Below are positions 44,600 to 53,984 of a stretch of 64,000 bases of DNA, in pieces. Source of the stretch: Segnochrobactrum spirostomi (GTDB taxonomy: Bacteria > Pseudomonadota > Alphaproteobacteria > Rhizobiales > Segnochrobactraceae); contig NZ_VWNA01000002.1 in assembly GCF_009600605.1 (NCBI RefSeq), positions 310,001-374,000 of the forward strand. Direction: 5' to 3'. The stretch's first letter is position 1. The number at the start of each line of letters is the position of its first letter. Under the pieces are notes generated by a model, which was not told the origin of the DNA, did not search any database, and saw only the letters and a program-made list of their open reading frames with translations. The position numbers were made by a program, and so were the translations under genes.

Positions 44600-45622
44600 T
44601 TGTCGAACGCTTCCCCCGCCACGATCGAAGATGTTGCCCGCCTCGCGGAGGTCTCCATCGCGACCGTGAGCCGGGCCATCCACACGCCGGACAAGGTGGC
44701 GAAATCGACCCGGCAGAGGGTCAATCAGGCGATTGCCATCACCGGCTACACGACCAATGCCATGGCCCGCAGCCTGCGCATGGGTCGCTCCAACATGATC
44801 CTGGTGCTGGCGCCGGACATCGGCGATCCCAACTTCTCCTCGATCCTGATCGGCATCGAGAACGAGGCACGCGGCCACGGCTATGGCGTCCTGATCGGCC
44901 ACACCCAGAACGATCCGGAGCGTGGGCTCGATTATCTGAAATTCCTGACCTCGAACCAAGCCGCCGGGCTGGTGCTCTTCACCGGCCACGAGCCGTTCGG
45001 ACATCAGGATCTGGCACAGCGCCTCCCGCCCACGGTTGCCGTCTTCGAGCCGGTGTTCGGCGCCAAGGTGTCTTATGTCGGCGTGGACGACACGGCGGGC
45101 GCCCGCAAGGCAGCCGAATATCTGCTCGCCTCGGGCCACCGCGAGATCGCATTCATCGGCGATTCGAAGACCAAGCTCGGCCACGTGCGGCGGCGCAAGG
45201 GCTACGATCTTGCCCTCGATGCGGCCCGCATTCCGCCCGAGCGGCGGATCGTCGTCGATGGCGAGGGGTCGATCGAGGCCGGCCGCCTCGCCGTCGAACA
45301 GCTCTTCATGCGTGACACGCTGCCGACCGCCTTCATGTGCGTCAACGACGCGACCGCGGTCGGCGTCATCAACGGCCTCGCCGCCCGCGGCTACGACCTG
45401 CCGCGCGACTTCTCGGTGATCGGCTTCGACGACGTGCCGCAGGCGACCTTTCTCAACCCGCCGCTGACAACGGTGCGCCAGCCCCGCTCGGCGATCGGGC
45501 GTCAGGCCATGGCGCTGCTTCTGAAGCAGCTCGACGCGCCGGGCGCCGGGATCGAGGAGATCCTCATCCTGCCCGACCTCATCGTCCGCGGCTCCGTCAC
45601 CTCCCCCCTCCGCGCGCGATAA
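44600..45622 (+). CDS. LacI-family transcriptional regulator
   Basis: 340 residues. HTH TIEDVARLAEVSIATVSRAIHTPDKVAKSTRQRV (about 8-42), then a periplasmic-binding-protein-like effector domain (NMILVLAPDIGDPNFSSILIGIE...). The start appears to be TTG 44600, since the HTH begins eight residues later and I see no better ATG or GTG. Its sugar is presumably the substrate of the divergent importer. Confidence 0.93.
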   Translation: MSNASPATIEDVARLAEVSIATVSRAIHTPDKVAKSTRQRVNQAIAITGYTTNAMARSLRMGRSNMILVLAPDIGDPNFSSILIGIENEARGHGYGVLIGHTQNDPERGLDYLKFLTSNQAAGLVLFTGHEPFGHQDLAQRLPPTVAVFEPVFGAKVSYVGVDDTAGARKAAEYLLASGHREIAFIGDSKTKLGHVRRRKGYDLALDAARIPPERRIVVDGEGSIEAGRLAVEQLFMRDTLPTAFMCVNDATAVGVINGLAARGYDLPRDFSVIGFDDVPQATFLNPPLTTVRQPRSAIGRQAMALLLKQLDAPGAGIEEILILPDLIVRGSVTSPLRAR

Positions 45623-45629
45623 GGCGGCG

Positions 45630-45649
45630 CGGGCCGAGGTTGCGGCCCG
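45630..45649. terminator. Hairpin between converging genes
   Basis: CGGGCC (45630-45635) and GGCCCG (45644-45649) with an eight-base loop fill the 28-base gap between the LacI and isochorismatase-like genes. Could act in both directions; no T-run. Confidence 0.4.
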
Positions 45650-45650
45650 G

Positions 45651-46337
45651 TCAGACCGCCTCCCGCTCCCATTCCGCGACGAGCGTGGCGCTGTCGGTCA
45701 CCACGCCGAGGTGAAGGGAGATCATGGCGAGCGCCGCCTTCTCGAGCGCCTCGTCGGTGCCGCGGACGAGATCCTCCAGCACGGTGACGCGATAGCCGAG
45801 ATTGGAGGCGTCGAAGGCGGTGTTGAGCACGCAGCAATCGGCCATGCAGCCGGTCAGCACGACCCGCCGCGCGCCCATATTGCGCAGCAGGAAATCGAGG
45901 TCGGTGGGGTAGAAGGCGGAGAGCCGCTTCTTGCCCTCGACGATGAGGTCGCCCGGTTCCACGTCGGTGACGAAGTCAGTCCAGCGGCTGCCCGCGAGGG
46001 CGTGGGCGTCCGCGTTCGGGATCGGGCCGACGAACAAGGGAAAGGTCATTCGCCACGCCGACGGGATGCCGTTCACGTCGTCGACGCCGCCGGGCCGCAG
46101 GGTCGAGCGGACATGGATGACGGGCACGCCGAGGCGGCGCGCCTGGACATGAAAGGCGTTGACGCCGTCAACCACCTCCCGCGCCCGCGGTGCCGGGCAC
46201 GGGCAATCCGGATCGGCCGACAGGTGCCCTTGGTGGAGGTCGATGGAGATCGCGACCGTTCCCGCCCGGCTGGTGAATTCCGAGAACGCGGCGGGCAGTT
46301 CGATCCGCGCGCCATAGACGGAAGCTTGCATGATCAT
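45651..46337 (-). CDS. Isochorismatase-like cysteine hydrolase
   Basis: 228 residues with the triad of the family: D33 (SIDLHQGH), a lysine at 136/137 (EGKKRLSAF) and C169 (GCMADCCV). Such enzymes hydrolyse amides including ureido- and carbamoyl-compounds (RutB, N-carbamoylsarcosine amidase) and nicotinamide. GGAGG lies three bases before ATG 46337 and nine before ATG 46331, so the second may be used. Final gene of the BMP-importer operon. Confidence 0.87.
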   Translation of the reverse strand: MIMQASVYGARIELPAAFSEFTSRAGTVAISIDLHQGHLSADPDCPCPAPRAREVVDGVNAFHVQARRLGVPVIHVRSTLRPGGVDDVNGIPSAWRMTFPLFVGPIPNADAHALAGSRWTDFVTDVEPGDLIVEGKKRLSAFYPTDLDFLLRNMGARRVVLTGCMADCCVLNTAFDASNLGYRVTVLEDLVRGTDEALEKAALAMISLHLGVVTDSATLVAEWEREAV

Positions 46338-46358
46338 GGTCCTCCGGCGGGCCGGCGC

Positions 46359-47297
46359 TCAGCGCCGCTCTTCACGCACATAGGGTTGGCCGAGCGCGCC
46401 GGGCTCGTCGCTTGGGCGATGGAGATGGCGCACCGACCCCCAGATCATCACGGCGAGGGTGACGAGGTACGGCGTCGTCATCACGAGATATTGGGGTAGC
46501 ATGATCCCGGCCGCGGCGAGCTTGGGGATCACGGCCTGGATACCGCCGAACAGAAGCGCGCCGATCAGCGCCCGCCACGGGTTCCAGCGCGCGAAGATGA
46601 CGAGCGCGATGGCGATCCAGCCGCGGCCGGCGGTCATGTCGTCGACCCAGATCTTGACGCTCGCGATCGCGATGTAGGCGCCGGCGAGGCCGACGAGAAG
46701 GCCGCCGCCGGCGACCGCGAGGAATCGGGTCGCGGAGATTGGAATGCCCATCGCATCGGCCGCCTCGGGGTTCTCGCCGACCGCTCGCAGGCGGAGCCCG
46801 AAACGGCTCCGGCTCAGCATGTAGGCGACCCCGAGGAAGATCGGGATCACGAGATAGGCGACGAGATCCTGGCGGAACAGGATCGGCCCCAGCACCGGCA
46901 GGTCCGCGAGCGGGCCGAGCGGCAACGGGGCGAGCCCGGTGAAGGCCTTGCTCGTCCAGCCGCACAGGTTGCCGAGGAGGCTCGTCAGCCCCTGGCAGAA
47001 GAAGACCATGACGAGCCCGGCGATCACCTGGTTGACGCGCAGGGTGATGACGAGGAAGGCGAACACCAGCGACACGAGGCCCGCCGCGATCATGCCCACC
47101 ACCATGGCCACCAAGGGATGGACCTCGAAGGTGAGCAGGGTGCCGACGGAGGCGAGCGCGCCGACGAGCATCAGCCCCTCCGCCGTCAGGTTGAGGACGC
47201 CGGCCCGCTCCGAGATGATGAGACCGAGCGCCGCCAGGGCATAAGGCACGGCGAGTTGGGGGACATTCGCGAGCCAGGTGACGAGAAAGCCGCTCAC
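46359..47297 (-). CDS. BMP-type ABC permease, second subunit
   Basis: 312 residues, about eight to nine hydrophobic segments. Motifs GLIISERAGVLNLTAEGLMLVGA and RLRAVGENPEAADAMGI are typical of nucleoside-type (NupC/YufQ-like) permeases. GTG 47297 overlaps the partner permease stop (GTGA). Confidence 0.92.
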   Translation of the reverse strand: MSGFLVTWLANVPQLAVPYALAALGLIISERAGVLNLTAEGLMLVGALASVGTLLTFEVHPLVAMVVGMIAAGLVSLVFAFLVITLRVNQVIAGLVMVFFCQGLTSLLGNLCGWTSKAFTGLAPLPLGPLADLPVLGPILFRQDLVAYLVIPIFLGVAYMLSRSRFGLRLRAVGENPEAADAMGIPISATRFLAVAGGGLLVGLAGAYIAIASVKIWVDDMTAGRGWIAIALVIFARWNPWRALIGALLFGGIQAVIPKLAAAGIMLPQYLVMTTPYLVTLAVMIWGSVRHLHRPSDEPGALGQPYVREERR

Positions 47298-48412
47298 GGG
47301 GTCCCCCTGATCCAATGGATGCGATGGACGACGAGGAAATCGGACGCCGCGACGCACATCACGACCACGGCCTGGATGAGCTGAACCATCGACGACGGGA
47401 TCGAATAGAACACCTGGAGGTTCTGACCGGCGACGAAGAGAACCGACATCAGGAACGCCACGATCGCCGCCGCGATCGGGTTGTTGCGGGCGAGGAAGCC
47501 GATGAGGACGCCGGACACGCCGTAGCCCTCGAAGAAGGACTGGGTCAGCCGCCCTTCCTGACCGCTGACCACCGTGAAGCCGGCCAGCGCCGCGAGCGCG
47601 CCGGACGCGAGCACCACCGACAAGACCATGCCGCCGACGGGCACGCCGAGGGCGCGGGCGACGCTCGGGTTGGCGCTGACGAAGCGCATGAAGATGCCGG
47701 CCCGGCTGCGGCCCGCGACATAGGCCATCAGGAGTGCGGCGGCGACGGCGATAAGGAGTGAGACGCTCATCCCCGAGGACAGCGTCGGCAGCAGCTCGGA
47801 CGGGGCGAAGGACGGCGAATGGGGGAAGCCGTCCTGGTCCTTCCACGGCCCGTACAGGAGGTGGAGGAGCCCATAATAGGCGACATAGTTCAGAAGCAGC
47901 GTCGAGATGATCTCGTTGACGGCGAGCCGCAGCTTCAGGAGCGCGGGGATGAACGCCCACAGGGCGCCGCAGATCATCGCGGCGAGTGCCATCAGATAAA
48001 GGCGCGCCGGGTCCGGACCGAGCTTGAGCAGCGAAACGATCGTGGCGCCGATTCCGCCGAAGATCATCTGCCCCTCGATGCCGAGATTCCAGAAGCGCAC
48101 ACGAAAGGCCATCGCCGCGCAGAGGCCGACCAGGATCAGCGGCGACGCCTGGAACAGCACCGCCTTGAAGTTGGTGGGATCGAACAGCGTCGCCATGATG
48201 AATTCGTCGGCGAGGCTGTCCGCCGGCACGCCGGCGAGGACGAGCGCCACGGCGGAGAGGCCGAGCCCGACCAGCAGGGCGATCGCGACGGCGGCGATCC
48301 TCAAGCCCGAGCTGGCATTGCGGCGGACCTCGATGGAGATCTGGCCGAACCGGCGCCTCGCGCCGGAGCCCGCCGCCGACGGCGCGACGATCGTAGACAC
48401 CTCGTCACTCAT
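47294..48412 (-). CDS. BMP-type ABC permease, first subunit
   Basis: 372 residues with a 40-residue cytoplasmic N-terminus and about nine hydrophobic segments; MAFRVRFWNLGIEGQMIFGG and FVSANPSVARALGVPVGG are family blocks (YufP-like). Overlaps the ATPase stop by eight bases. Confidence 0.92.
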   Translation of the reverse strand: MSDEVSTIVAPSAAGSGARRRFGQISIEVRRNASSGLRIAAVAIALLVGLGLSAVALVLAGVPADSLADEFIMATLFDPTNFKAVLFQASPLILVGLCAAMAFRVRFWNLGIEGQMIFGGIGATIVSLLKLGPDPARLYLMALAAMICGALWAFIPALLKLRLAVNEIISTLLLNYVAYYGLLHLLYGPWKDQDGFPHSPSFAPSELLPTLSSGMSVSLLIAVAAALLMAYVAGRSRAGIFMRFVSANPSVARALGVPVGGMVLSVVLASGALAALAGFTVVSGQEGRLTQSFFEGYGVSGVLIGFLARNNPIAAAIVAFLMSVLFVAGQNLQVFYSIPSSMVQLIQAVVVMCVAASDFLVVHRIHWIRGTP

Positions 48413-49997
48413 GGATCACCGTTGCCTCGTCGCCGGTCGGCACAGGTTCGGCCGCCGGCCCCGTCTCGATCTTCGCGGCGTCTCCGACCATGGCGCGGCC
48501 GATCGCCTGCCGATCGAACGGCGCCTCGAACTCCGCCGCGAGCCGTCCGCGCGCCATCACGCCGATCCGGTTGGCGAGCTTCATCGCCTCGTCGAGGTCC
48601 TCGCTGACGAGGAGGACGGCGGCGCTCTGCCCGGCCGCCTCCTTGAGCCGTGCGTGAACGGCGGCGGTGGCGCGGGCGTCGAGGCCGCGGCTCGGGCTCT
48701 GGGCGACGACGATCCCGGGCTGATCGGCGAACTCGCGGGCGATCACGAGCTTCTGGGCGTTGCCGCCAGACAGGAGCGCCGCATTCTGGGCGAGGCTACG
48801 CACGCCCTGCACGTCGAACTCGGCGAGGGCGCGCTCCGCGTCGGCGCGCATCCGCCCGCGTCGCGTCCAGGCCCACGAGCCGTAGGCGCCGCGGGCGGTG
48901 CGGCCAATGCCGAAATTGTCGAGCACCGACAGGCCGCCGGCGAGCGCATATCGGTAGCGGTCGGCCGGGATGAAGGCGACGCCGAGGCGGCGGAGTTCGG
49001 CCGGATCGAGAACGGTCAGGGCCTCGCCGGCATCCTCGAACTGGATGGCGCCGGACTCCGGTTGGCGCAGACCCATCAGCATCTCGGTCAATTCGCTCTG
49101 ACCGTTACCGGAGACCCCGGCGAGGGCATAGATCTCACCGGCCCGGACATGGAACGAGACATTGTCGACGGCACGCGAGCCGTCGCTCCGGCGGACGCTC
49201 AGGTTCAGCGTCTCGAGCCTGCGGCGTCCGAATTCGGGCGGCGTCTCGGCCGCAATCGGCAGCGCGTCGCCGACGGTGAGACGGGTGAGCTCTTCGATCG
49301 AGGTTGCCGCGGGATCGACGGAGGCGACCGTTCGTCCCGCGCGCAGGATCGTGACCCGATCGGCGAAGCGCTTCACATCCGACAGCTTGTGGGTGACGAG
49401 CACGATGGTGGTGCCGGTCGCCGCGAGGCCGCGCAGCGTCTGCATCAGACGCTCGGCCTCCTGATCGGTGAGCACCGCGGTCGGCTCGTCGAGGATCAGG
49501 ATGCGGGCACCCCCGATCAAGGCCTTGATCACCTCGACGCGCTGCTGCTCGGCGATCGAGAGGGAATCGACGCGGGCATGCGGATCGACGGTCGCGCCGA
49601 GCAGCGCCGCCTTCTCCGCGATCGCCGCCATCATCGCCTGCCGCTCGCGCGCCGTGGAGGCGAGACGCTCTCCCGAGCCGATCCGCGACAGGAGGACGTT
49701 GTCGAGAATCGAGAACGGCCGCACCAGCTTGAAATGCTGATGAACCATCCCGATGCCCCGGGCCGCCGCCTCGCGCGGGCCGGAAAGATAGGTCGGCTCA
49801 CCGAACAGGCGCAGGCCGCCGCTGTCGGGCGTGTAGAGCCCGCAGCAGACGTTCATCAAGGTGGACTTGCCGGCACCGTTCTCGCCGAGCAGCGCATGGA
49901 TCTCGCCGGCGTTGGCGGTGAAGGAGGCGCCGTCGAGCGCGCGGAAACCGTCGAAGGTCTTGGTGACCCGGTCGAGTTCCAGGGTGGCGGTTGTCAT
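48405..49997 (-). CDS. BMP/nucleoside-type ABC ATPase (tandem domains)
   Basis: 530 residues. Domain one: Walker A LGENGAGKSTLMN, SIAEQQRVEVIKAL, LILDEPTAVLTDQE; domain two: GVSGNGQSELTE, LSGGNAQKLVIARE, VAQSPSRGLDARA (Walker B replaced by the usual QSPSRGLD form). Both patterns are typical of the BMP/nucleoside importers (YufO, NupA). Confidence 0.94.
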   Translation of the reverse strand: MTTATLELDRVTKTFDGFRALDGASFTANAGEIHALLGENGAGKSTLMNVCCGLYTPDSGGLRLFGEPTYLSGPREAAARGIGMVHQHFKLVRPFSILDNVLLSRIGSGERLASTARERQAMMAAIAEKAALLGATVDPHARVDSLSIAEQQRVEVIKALIGGARILILDEPTAVLTDQEAERLMQTLRGLAATGTTIVLVTHKLSDVKRFADRVTILRAGRTVASVDPAATSIEELTRLTVGDALPIAAETPPEFGRRRLETLNLSVRRSDGSRAVDNVSFHVRAGEIYALAGVSGNGQSELTEMLMGLRQPESGAIQFEDAGEALTVLDPAELRRLGVAFIPADRYRYALAGGLSVLDNFGIGRTARGAYGSWAWTRRGRMRADAERALAEFDVQGVRSLAQNAALLSGGNAQKLVIAREFADQPGIVVAQSPSRGLDARATAAVHARLKEAAGQSAAVLLVSEDLDEAMKLANRIGVMARGRLAAEFEAPFDRQAIGRAMVGDAAKIETGPAAEPVPTGDEATVIHE

Positions 49998-50026
49998 GAA
50001 GCAGCTCTTCGAAGGCGCGAAGGGCG

Positions 50027-50053
50027 CGGGCGGCGCGGGAGATGCGCCGCCCG
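50027..50053 (-). terminator. Hairpin after the BMP binding-protein gene
   Basis: CGGGCGGCGC (50027-50036) and GCGCCGCCCG (50044-50053) form a perfect 10-bp stem with a seven-base loop, nine bases after the BMP stop on the minus strand. No T-run: attenuator or mRNA stabiliser. Confidence 0.5.
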
Positions 50054-50061
50054 TCGCGAGG

Positions 50062-51147
50062 TCATTTCTGCGAGATCACGCCGTCGACGAACCAATCCAT
50101 CTTCCAGAGATCGGCGTCGCTGATGGGTTGGCCGGCGGCGAGGCGCTCCTTGCCGTCGCGGTCCTTGAGCGGTCCGACGAAGACGGGGAAGCCGTCGATG
50201 ATCGATTGGCGGGCGGCGAAGATCTTCTTCTTGTTCTCCTCCGAGACCGCCGAGCCGCAGCAGGAGATATCGGTGCCGCCCTCCTTGATGCCCGGGAAGG
50301 CGCCGTAGGGCGACGGCTCCCAGGTGCCGGCCTTGATCTTCTCGAGCTCGGGCACGAGGAATTTCGACCACGTCCAGATCGAGGAGCACTGGTTCGCCTT
50401 CGGCGCGAATTCGGTCAGGTCGCGGTGGTGGCCGGTCGAATAGACGCCGCGCTCCTGGGCGACGATCTGCGGCGTCGGCGTGTCGACGTGCTGGCCGATG
50501 ACGTCGATGCCTTCGTCGATGAGGGCCGAGGCGGCGGCGCGCTCCTTGACCGGATCGTTCCAGGCGCCGGTGAAGACGACGGTGACGGTCGCGTTCGGGT
50601 TGATGGTCTTGGCGCCGAGCTCGTAGGCATTGATGGTCCAGTTCACCACCGGCAGCGGGTTGGCCGCCACGAAGCCGAGCTTGCCCGTCTTGGAGGCCGC
50701 TGCGGCGGCCATGCCGCAGAGATATTGGCTCTCATAGGTGCGGCCATAGAACGATTCGAGGTTCGGGCCGTTGGTGGTGCCGCTCGCATTGAGGAAGGCG
50801 ACGTCCGGGTGCGCCTCCGAGAGCTTCTTGAACGTGTCGGAATAACCGAAGGCGGTGCCGATGATGACGTTGTAGCCGCGCTGAATGAAGCGTTCGGCCG
50901 GCGGCGTGATGGAGGCGGCGTCCTCCGGTACCTTGTCGACCACGGGGATCGTCTCGCCGAGCGCCTTCTCCATCGCCGGCAAGGCTTCCATGAAGGCCTG
51001 GCTCCAGCCGCCGTCGTTCTTGGGGCCGAACAGGATGATCGCGACCTTCGGATCGCCCTGAACCTTGAAAGGCGCCGCGACCGCGATCGCGGAGGTGATG
51101 AGGCAGGCGGCCGACGCGAGGGCCACCGCCATCTTGGACATCTTCAT
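50062..51147 (-). CDS. BMP-family substrate-binding protein
   Basis: 361 residues. Signal peptide MKMSKMAVALASAACLITSAIAVAA, then the BMP fold (VAIILFGPKNDGGWSQAFMEA; ERFIQRGYNVIIGTAFGYSD; GKLGFVAANPLPVVNWTINAYELGA). There is a cysteine at residue 15, but A-A-P suggests signal peptidase I cleavage rather than a lipoprotein. BMP proteins bind nucleosides, purines and autoinducer-like sugars. Confidence 0.92.
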   Translation of the reverse strand: MKMSKMAVALASAACLITSAIAVAAPFKVQGDPKVAIILFGPKNDGGWSQAFMEALPAMEKALGETIPVVDKVPEDAASITPPAERFIQRGYNVIIGTAFGYSDTFKKLSEAHPDVAFLNASGTTNGPNLESFYGRTYESQYLCGMAAAAASKTGKLGFVAANPLPVVNWTINAYELGAKTINPNATVTVVFTGAWNDPVKERAAASALIDEGIDVIGQHVDTPTPQIVAQERGVYSTGHHRDLTEFAPKANQCSSIWTWSKFLVPELEKIKAGTWEPSPYGAFPGIKEGGTDISCCGSAVSEENKKKIFAARQSIIDGFPVFVGPLKDRDGKERLAAGQPISDADLWKMDWFVDGVISQK

Positions 51148-51204
51148 CTCGGTCTTCCTCTGGATGGAATCCGGCCTCTGCGGGCCGCTGGGGATCGTGA
51201 CGTG

Positions 51205-51588
51205 TCAAAGCATCTTGTTGATCCGGAAGACATTTTCCTCCGGGTCGAGCAGCACGGACTGGTACCAGTTGTAGTAGGTCTTGTAGGGCGCCTTGATCAG
51301 CTTGGCGCCTTTGGCGACCGCGAGCGGCGTGAGGCGATCGACGTCCTCGGCACTGTCGACGTCGATGTTGAGGAGGAATTTCACCCCGGTCGGCTGCGCG
51401 TAATCGGAGAGCTTGAGGAGGTCATAGGCCTCCTGCGCGTTGAAGCCGAGGCAGCTTTGTCCGGTCTTCAAGCCCACGAAGATCGGCGAGCGGATCTCCG
51501 GGATTTCCTCGAACCCGAACAGGTCTCGGTAGAAGCCCGACAGCGCCTCGATGTCCTTCGTGAAGATGTTCACGTACGACAGATTCAC
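51205..51588 (-). CDS. VOC-family (glyoxalase-fold) protein
   Basis: 127 residues, one VOC domain: LSYVNIFTKDIEALSGFYRDLFGFEE and SVLLDPEENVFRI. The C-terminal E of DPEEN is a usual metal ligand; the N-terminal ligand His is absent (VNIFT), so it may be non-catalytic or use another geometry. Role in the operon unknown. Confidence 0.8.
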   Translation of the reverse strand: MNLSYVNIFTKDIEALSGFYRDLFGFEEIPEIRSPIFVGLKTGQSCLGFNAQEAYDLLKLSDYAQPTGVKFLLNIDVDSAEDVDRLTPLAVAKGAKLIKAPYKTYYNWYQSVLLDPEENVFRINKML

Positions 51589-51742
51589 GTCTATTCATCC
51601 TCTGAATGTCGCGACGATGGGGGCGCCGAGACGTCCCCGTGAGAAGCGGACTGGCTTGGACGAACGCCCGCGCTTCGAGATGCCCTTCGACCGGGCTGCC
51701 GAAGGGTCTGCGGCGGCAGGCCCGCAGACCCGTCGATCGCGT

Positions 51743-52756
51743 TTAGGCCGCCTTCTCGCCCTTGCCGAAGGTTGTCTGCTTGACGAACTTGCTCTTCAGG
51801 TGATCGCCGGAGCTGATCGGCGCATATATCGGGCTCTCGCCGGGCGCCAGGCAGCTCGGCAAGCATTCGATGACGGCGTCGTAGTTCGGCTGATGGAAGA
51901 ACACGATCGACAGCCGGTCGATGTTCTCTTCCGAAGACATGCCGGGGTTGACGACGCGGTGCAGCGTCGACGTCCAGGTGTCGTTCGTCCATTGCTGCAT
52001 CAGATCGCCGATATTGACGATGAAGGTGCCCTCGACGACGGGGACGCCGACCCACTCGCCGGCCTTGTTCTTCACCTCGAGGCTGCGGTCACCGACCTCT
52101 TTGCGCAGGATCGTCATGCTGCCGTAGTCGGAATGGGCGCCGGCGCGGAGCTGGCCCGGGAGCGGCTCCGCCGTCTGGCGCGGGTAGCGCAGCACCCGCA
52201 TCATCGAGATGTTGCGGTCGATGGTGCCGTCGAAATAGTGCTCGTCGAGGTCGAGCGCGAGCGCGAACAGGCGCATCAGATCGGTGGCGAGCGCGTCCAC
52301 CGACGTGAAATAGTCCTCCCAAAGATCCTTCAGCTCGGCGGGGACCGCCGGCCAGACGTTCGGCGCGAAATGCGGGCCGGCCGCGGCTGACGTGTAGTAG
52401 GGATCGCCTGCGGGGACGTCGACGGGGCCGATCGACAGGGATTCCTTGATGTCCGGCGGCGTCGGCTCGTCGAGGCTGTAGGACAGGCCCTCGCCGCCGA
52501 CGGCGGAATAGCCGCGCACCTGGTCCGGCGCCGGGCGCTCGCACTTCATCTTCTCGCCGTGGGGCAAGGCGAAGAACGCGGCCGACACGTCGTAGGTCTT
52601 GCGGATCAGATCTTCGGGGATGCCGTGGCCCGAAACGACCAGAAACCCGATGTCGCGGCAGGCTTGTCCGATCTTCTCGGCAACCGCTCGTTTCCCCTCC
52701 GGCGTTCCCGCCTTGTAGGGGCTCAAATCGATCACCGGAACCTCAAGTAAGGTCAT
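51743..52756 (-). CDS. Isopenicillin-N-synthase-family 2OG-Fe(II) oxygenase
   Basis: 337 residues. N-terminal DIOX_N region (EVPVIDLSPY), C-terminal jelly-roll with iron ligands H198 and D200 (GAHSDYGS) and H256 (TLHRVVNP), and the 2-oxoglutarate clamp R271-x-S273. First gene of the operon, behind a candidate sigma-54 promoter. Bacterial members hydroxylate or demethylate nucleobases and other nitrogen heterocycles; the exact substrate here is unknown. The 154-base gap after it (51589-51742) shows no gene. Confidence 0.9.
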   Translation of the reverse strand: MTLLEVPVIDLSPYKAGTPEGKRAVAEKIGQACRDIGFLVVSGHGIPEDLIRKTYDVSAAFFALPHGEKMKCERPAPDQVRGYSAVGGEGLSYSLDEPTPPDIKESLSIGPVDVPAGDPYYTSAAAGPHFAPNVWPAVPAELKDLWEDYFTSVDALATDLMRLFALALDLDEHYFDGTIDRNISMMRVLRYPRQTAEPLPGQLRAGAHSDYGSMTILRKEVGDRSLEVKNKAGEWVGVPVVEGTFIVNIGDLMQQWTNDTWTSTLHRVVNPGMSSEENIDRLSIVFFHQPNYDAVIECLPSCLAPGESPIYAPISSGDHLKSKFVKQTTFGKGEKAA

Positions 52757-52842
52757 CTGAAGGCCCTCGTCTTATTGGTGTGCAGAAGGAAGCCCCCGAC
52801 TTCTGCGCGAAGTGTCGGAGCCGCCATCTTCCGAATTACAAT

Positions 52843-52859
52843 AAGCAAGAGGTATGCCA
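52843..52859 (-). promoter_or_regulatory. Candidate sigma-54 promoter
   Basis: On the minus strand TGGCATACCTCTTGCTT gives GG and GC ten bases apart, matching the -24/-12 form TGGCAC-N5-TTGCW at all but one key base. It points to the oxygenase gene starting at 52756, leaving a leader of about 75 bases. A GGCTCGCGAGCC palindrome sits just upstream (52861-52872). No activator gene is nearby. Confidence 0.45.
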
Positions 52860-52911
52860 GGGCTCGCGAGCCAGAAAGTCTCAGAACTTGTACTTGAAAT
52901 TTTACCGGATG

Positions 52912-52942
52912 ATCAAAAAATGATCTGCACGGCTCGTCGTGC
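52912..52942 (-). terminator. Likely terminator of the kinase operon
   Basis: On the minus strand GCACG-loop-CGTGC (52927-52942) is followed within six bases by a run of six Ts (52914-52919). It lies about 92 bases after the sugar kinase stop and is the only hairpin here with a T-run. Confidence 0.5.
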
Positions 52943-53034
52943 CTAGAATCTGAGCGGGCACATTCCTGCGAACGAAATGTGCGCGAGGCGGTGTCGCCAG
53001 AGGCGGACGCCGCCCATGATCCCGGACTGGATCG

Positions 53035-53979
53035 TTAGCGTCCCGCGGCGGCGGCACGGATCGGCGGCGGCTCTGCCACCGGCGCGTAGGAGCGCGGGGA
53101 GGTCGAGATGGCGCGCGACGCGAGGGCGACGGCGTCGGCGAGGCAGGTTTCGATCGGCTCGTCGCGGGCGATCGCGGCGAGGAAGCCGGCATTGAAGACG
53201 TCGCCGGCCCCGATCGTGTCGACCACCTCGACCTGCGGGGCCGGGACCGACCACGTGCCGCAGATCTTACCGGCGGCGACCGCGCCGTTCGGGCCGCATT
53301 TGACGACGGCGATGGCACCGTCGCGCATGGTGCGGGCGATGACCTCCGCCGCTGTGAGGGGCGACGGGCAGCCGGTCAGGCTCGTCGCCTCGACCTCACT
53401 GAGCAGCGCGCAATCGCTGACCGCGAGGAGCGATTGGGCGAAGGCGCGCACCGGTTCCGTCCAGCCGGCCGGGGGCCAGCCCGGATCGATCGCGACGCGG
53501 GCACCGACGCGGTGGGCGTAGTCCACGAGCCGGCCGTAGCCGGGCATCAGGGCTTCGGTTTGAAACGCGCCGGAGAGCAGCAGCCAGCCGCCGGCGAGCG
53601 GAACCTCGCGCAACGCCGCCAGCGCCTCATCGGGTCCGTAGAGCGGCAGGTGGCCGCGCGTGGTGAGGAAGGTGCGCTCGCCGTCGGGATGGGTGACGCC
53701 GATGGTCAGCGTCGTCTTGGCGTCCGTGCGTGTCCACGACACGCTGCCCGCCGGAAAGGCTTCGACGAGAAAGTCGCCGAAGCTGTCGTTGCCCCGGCTC
53801 GCGCAGAGGCGGAACGGCACCCCGAGCCCGGCCCAGGCGAGCGCCGTGTTGCCGGCCGAGCCCCCGACGCGCAATTCGTCGTGGGGCACGAAGATCTCGA
53901 TGCCGACCTGCGGCCACGGCGCCACGGGGCCGAGGATCAGGTCGACATTGACGTTGCCGAGAACGACGAGCGGCTGCAT
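53035..53979 (-). CDS. PfkB-family carbohydrate kinase
   Basis: 314 residues. N-terminal VLGNVNVDLILG and RVGGSAGNTALAWAGLG (substrate and lid), C-terminal VDTIGAGDVFNAGFLAAI with the catalytic aspartate of GAGD. Ribokinase-like sugar kinases phosphorylate the sugar delivered by nearby systems. It starts five bases after the Gfo/Idh/MocA stop. Confidence 0.92.
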   Translation of the reverse strand: MQPLVVLGNVNVDLILGPVAPWPQVGIEIFVPHDELRVGGSAGNTALAWAGLGVPFRLCASRGNDSFGDFLVEAFPAGSVSWTRTDAKTTLTIGVTHPDGERTFLTTRGHLPLYGPDEALAALREVPLAGGWLLLSGAFQTEALMPGYGRLVDYAHRVGARVAIDPGWPPAGWTEPVRAFAQSLLAVSDCALLSEVEATSLTGCPSPLTAAEVIARTMRDGAIAVVKCGPNGAVAAGKICGTWSVPAPQVEVVDTIGAGDVFNAGFLAAIARDEPIETCLADAVALASRAISTSPRSYAPVAEPPPIRAAAAGR

Positions 53980-53984
53980 CGCGA

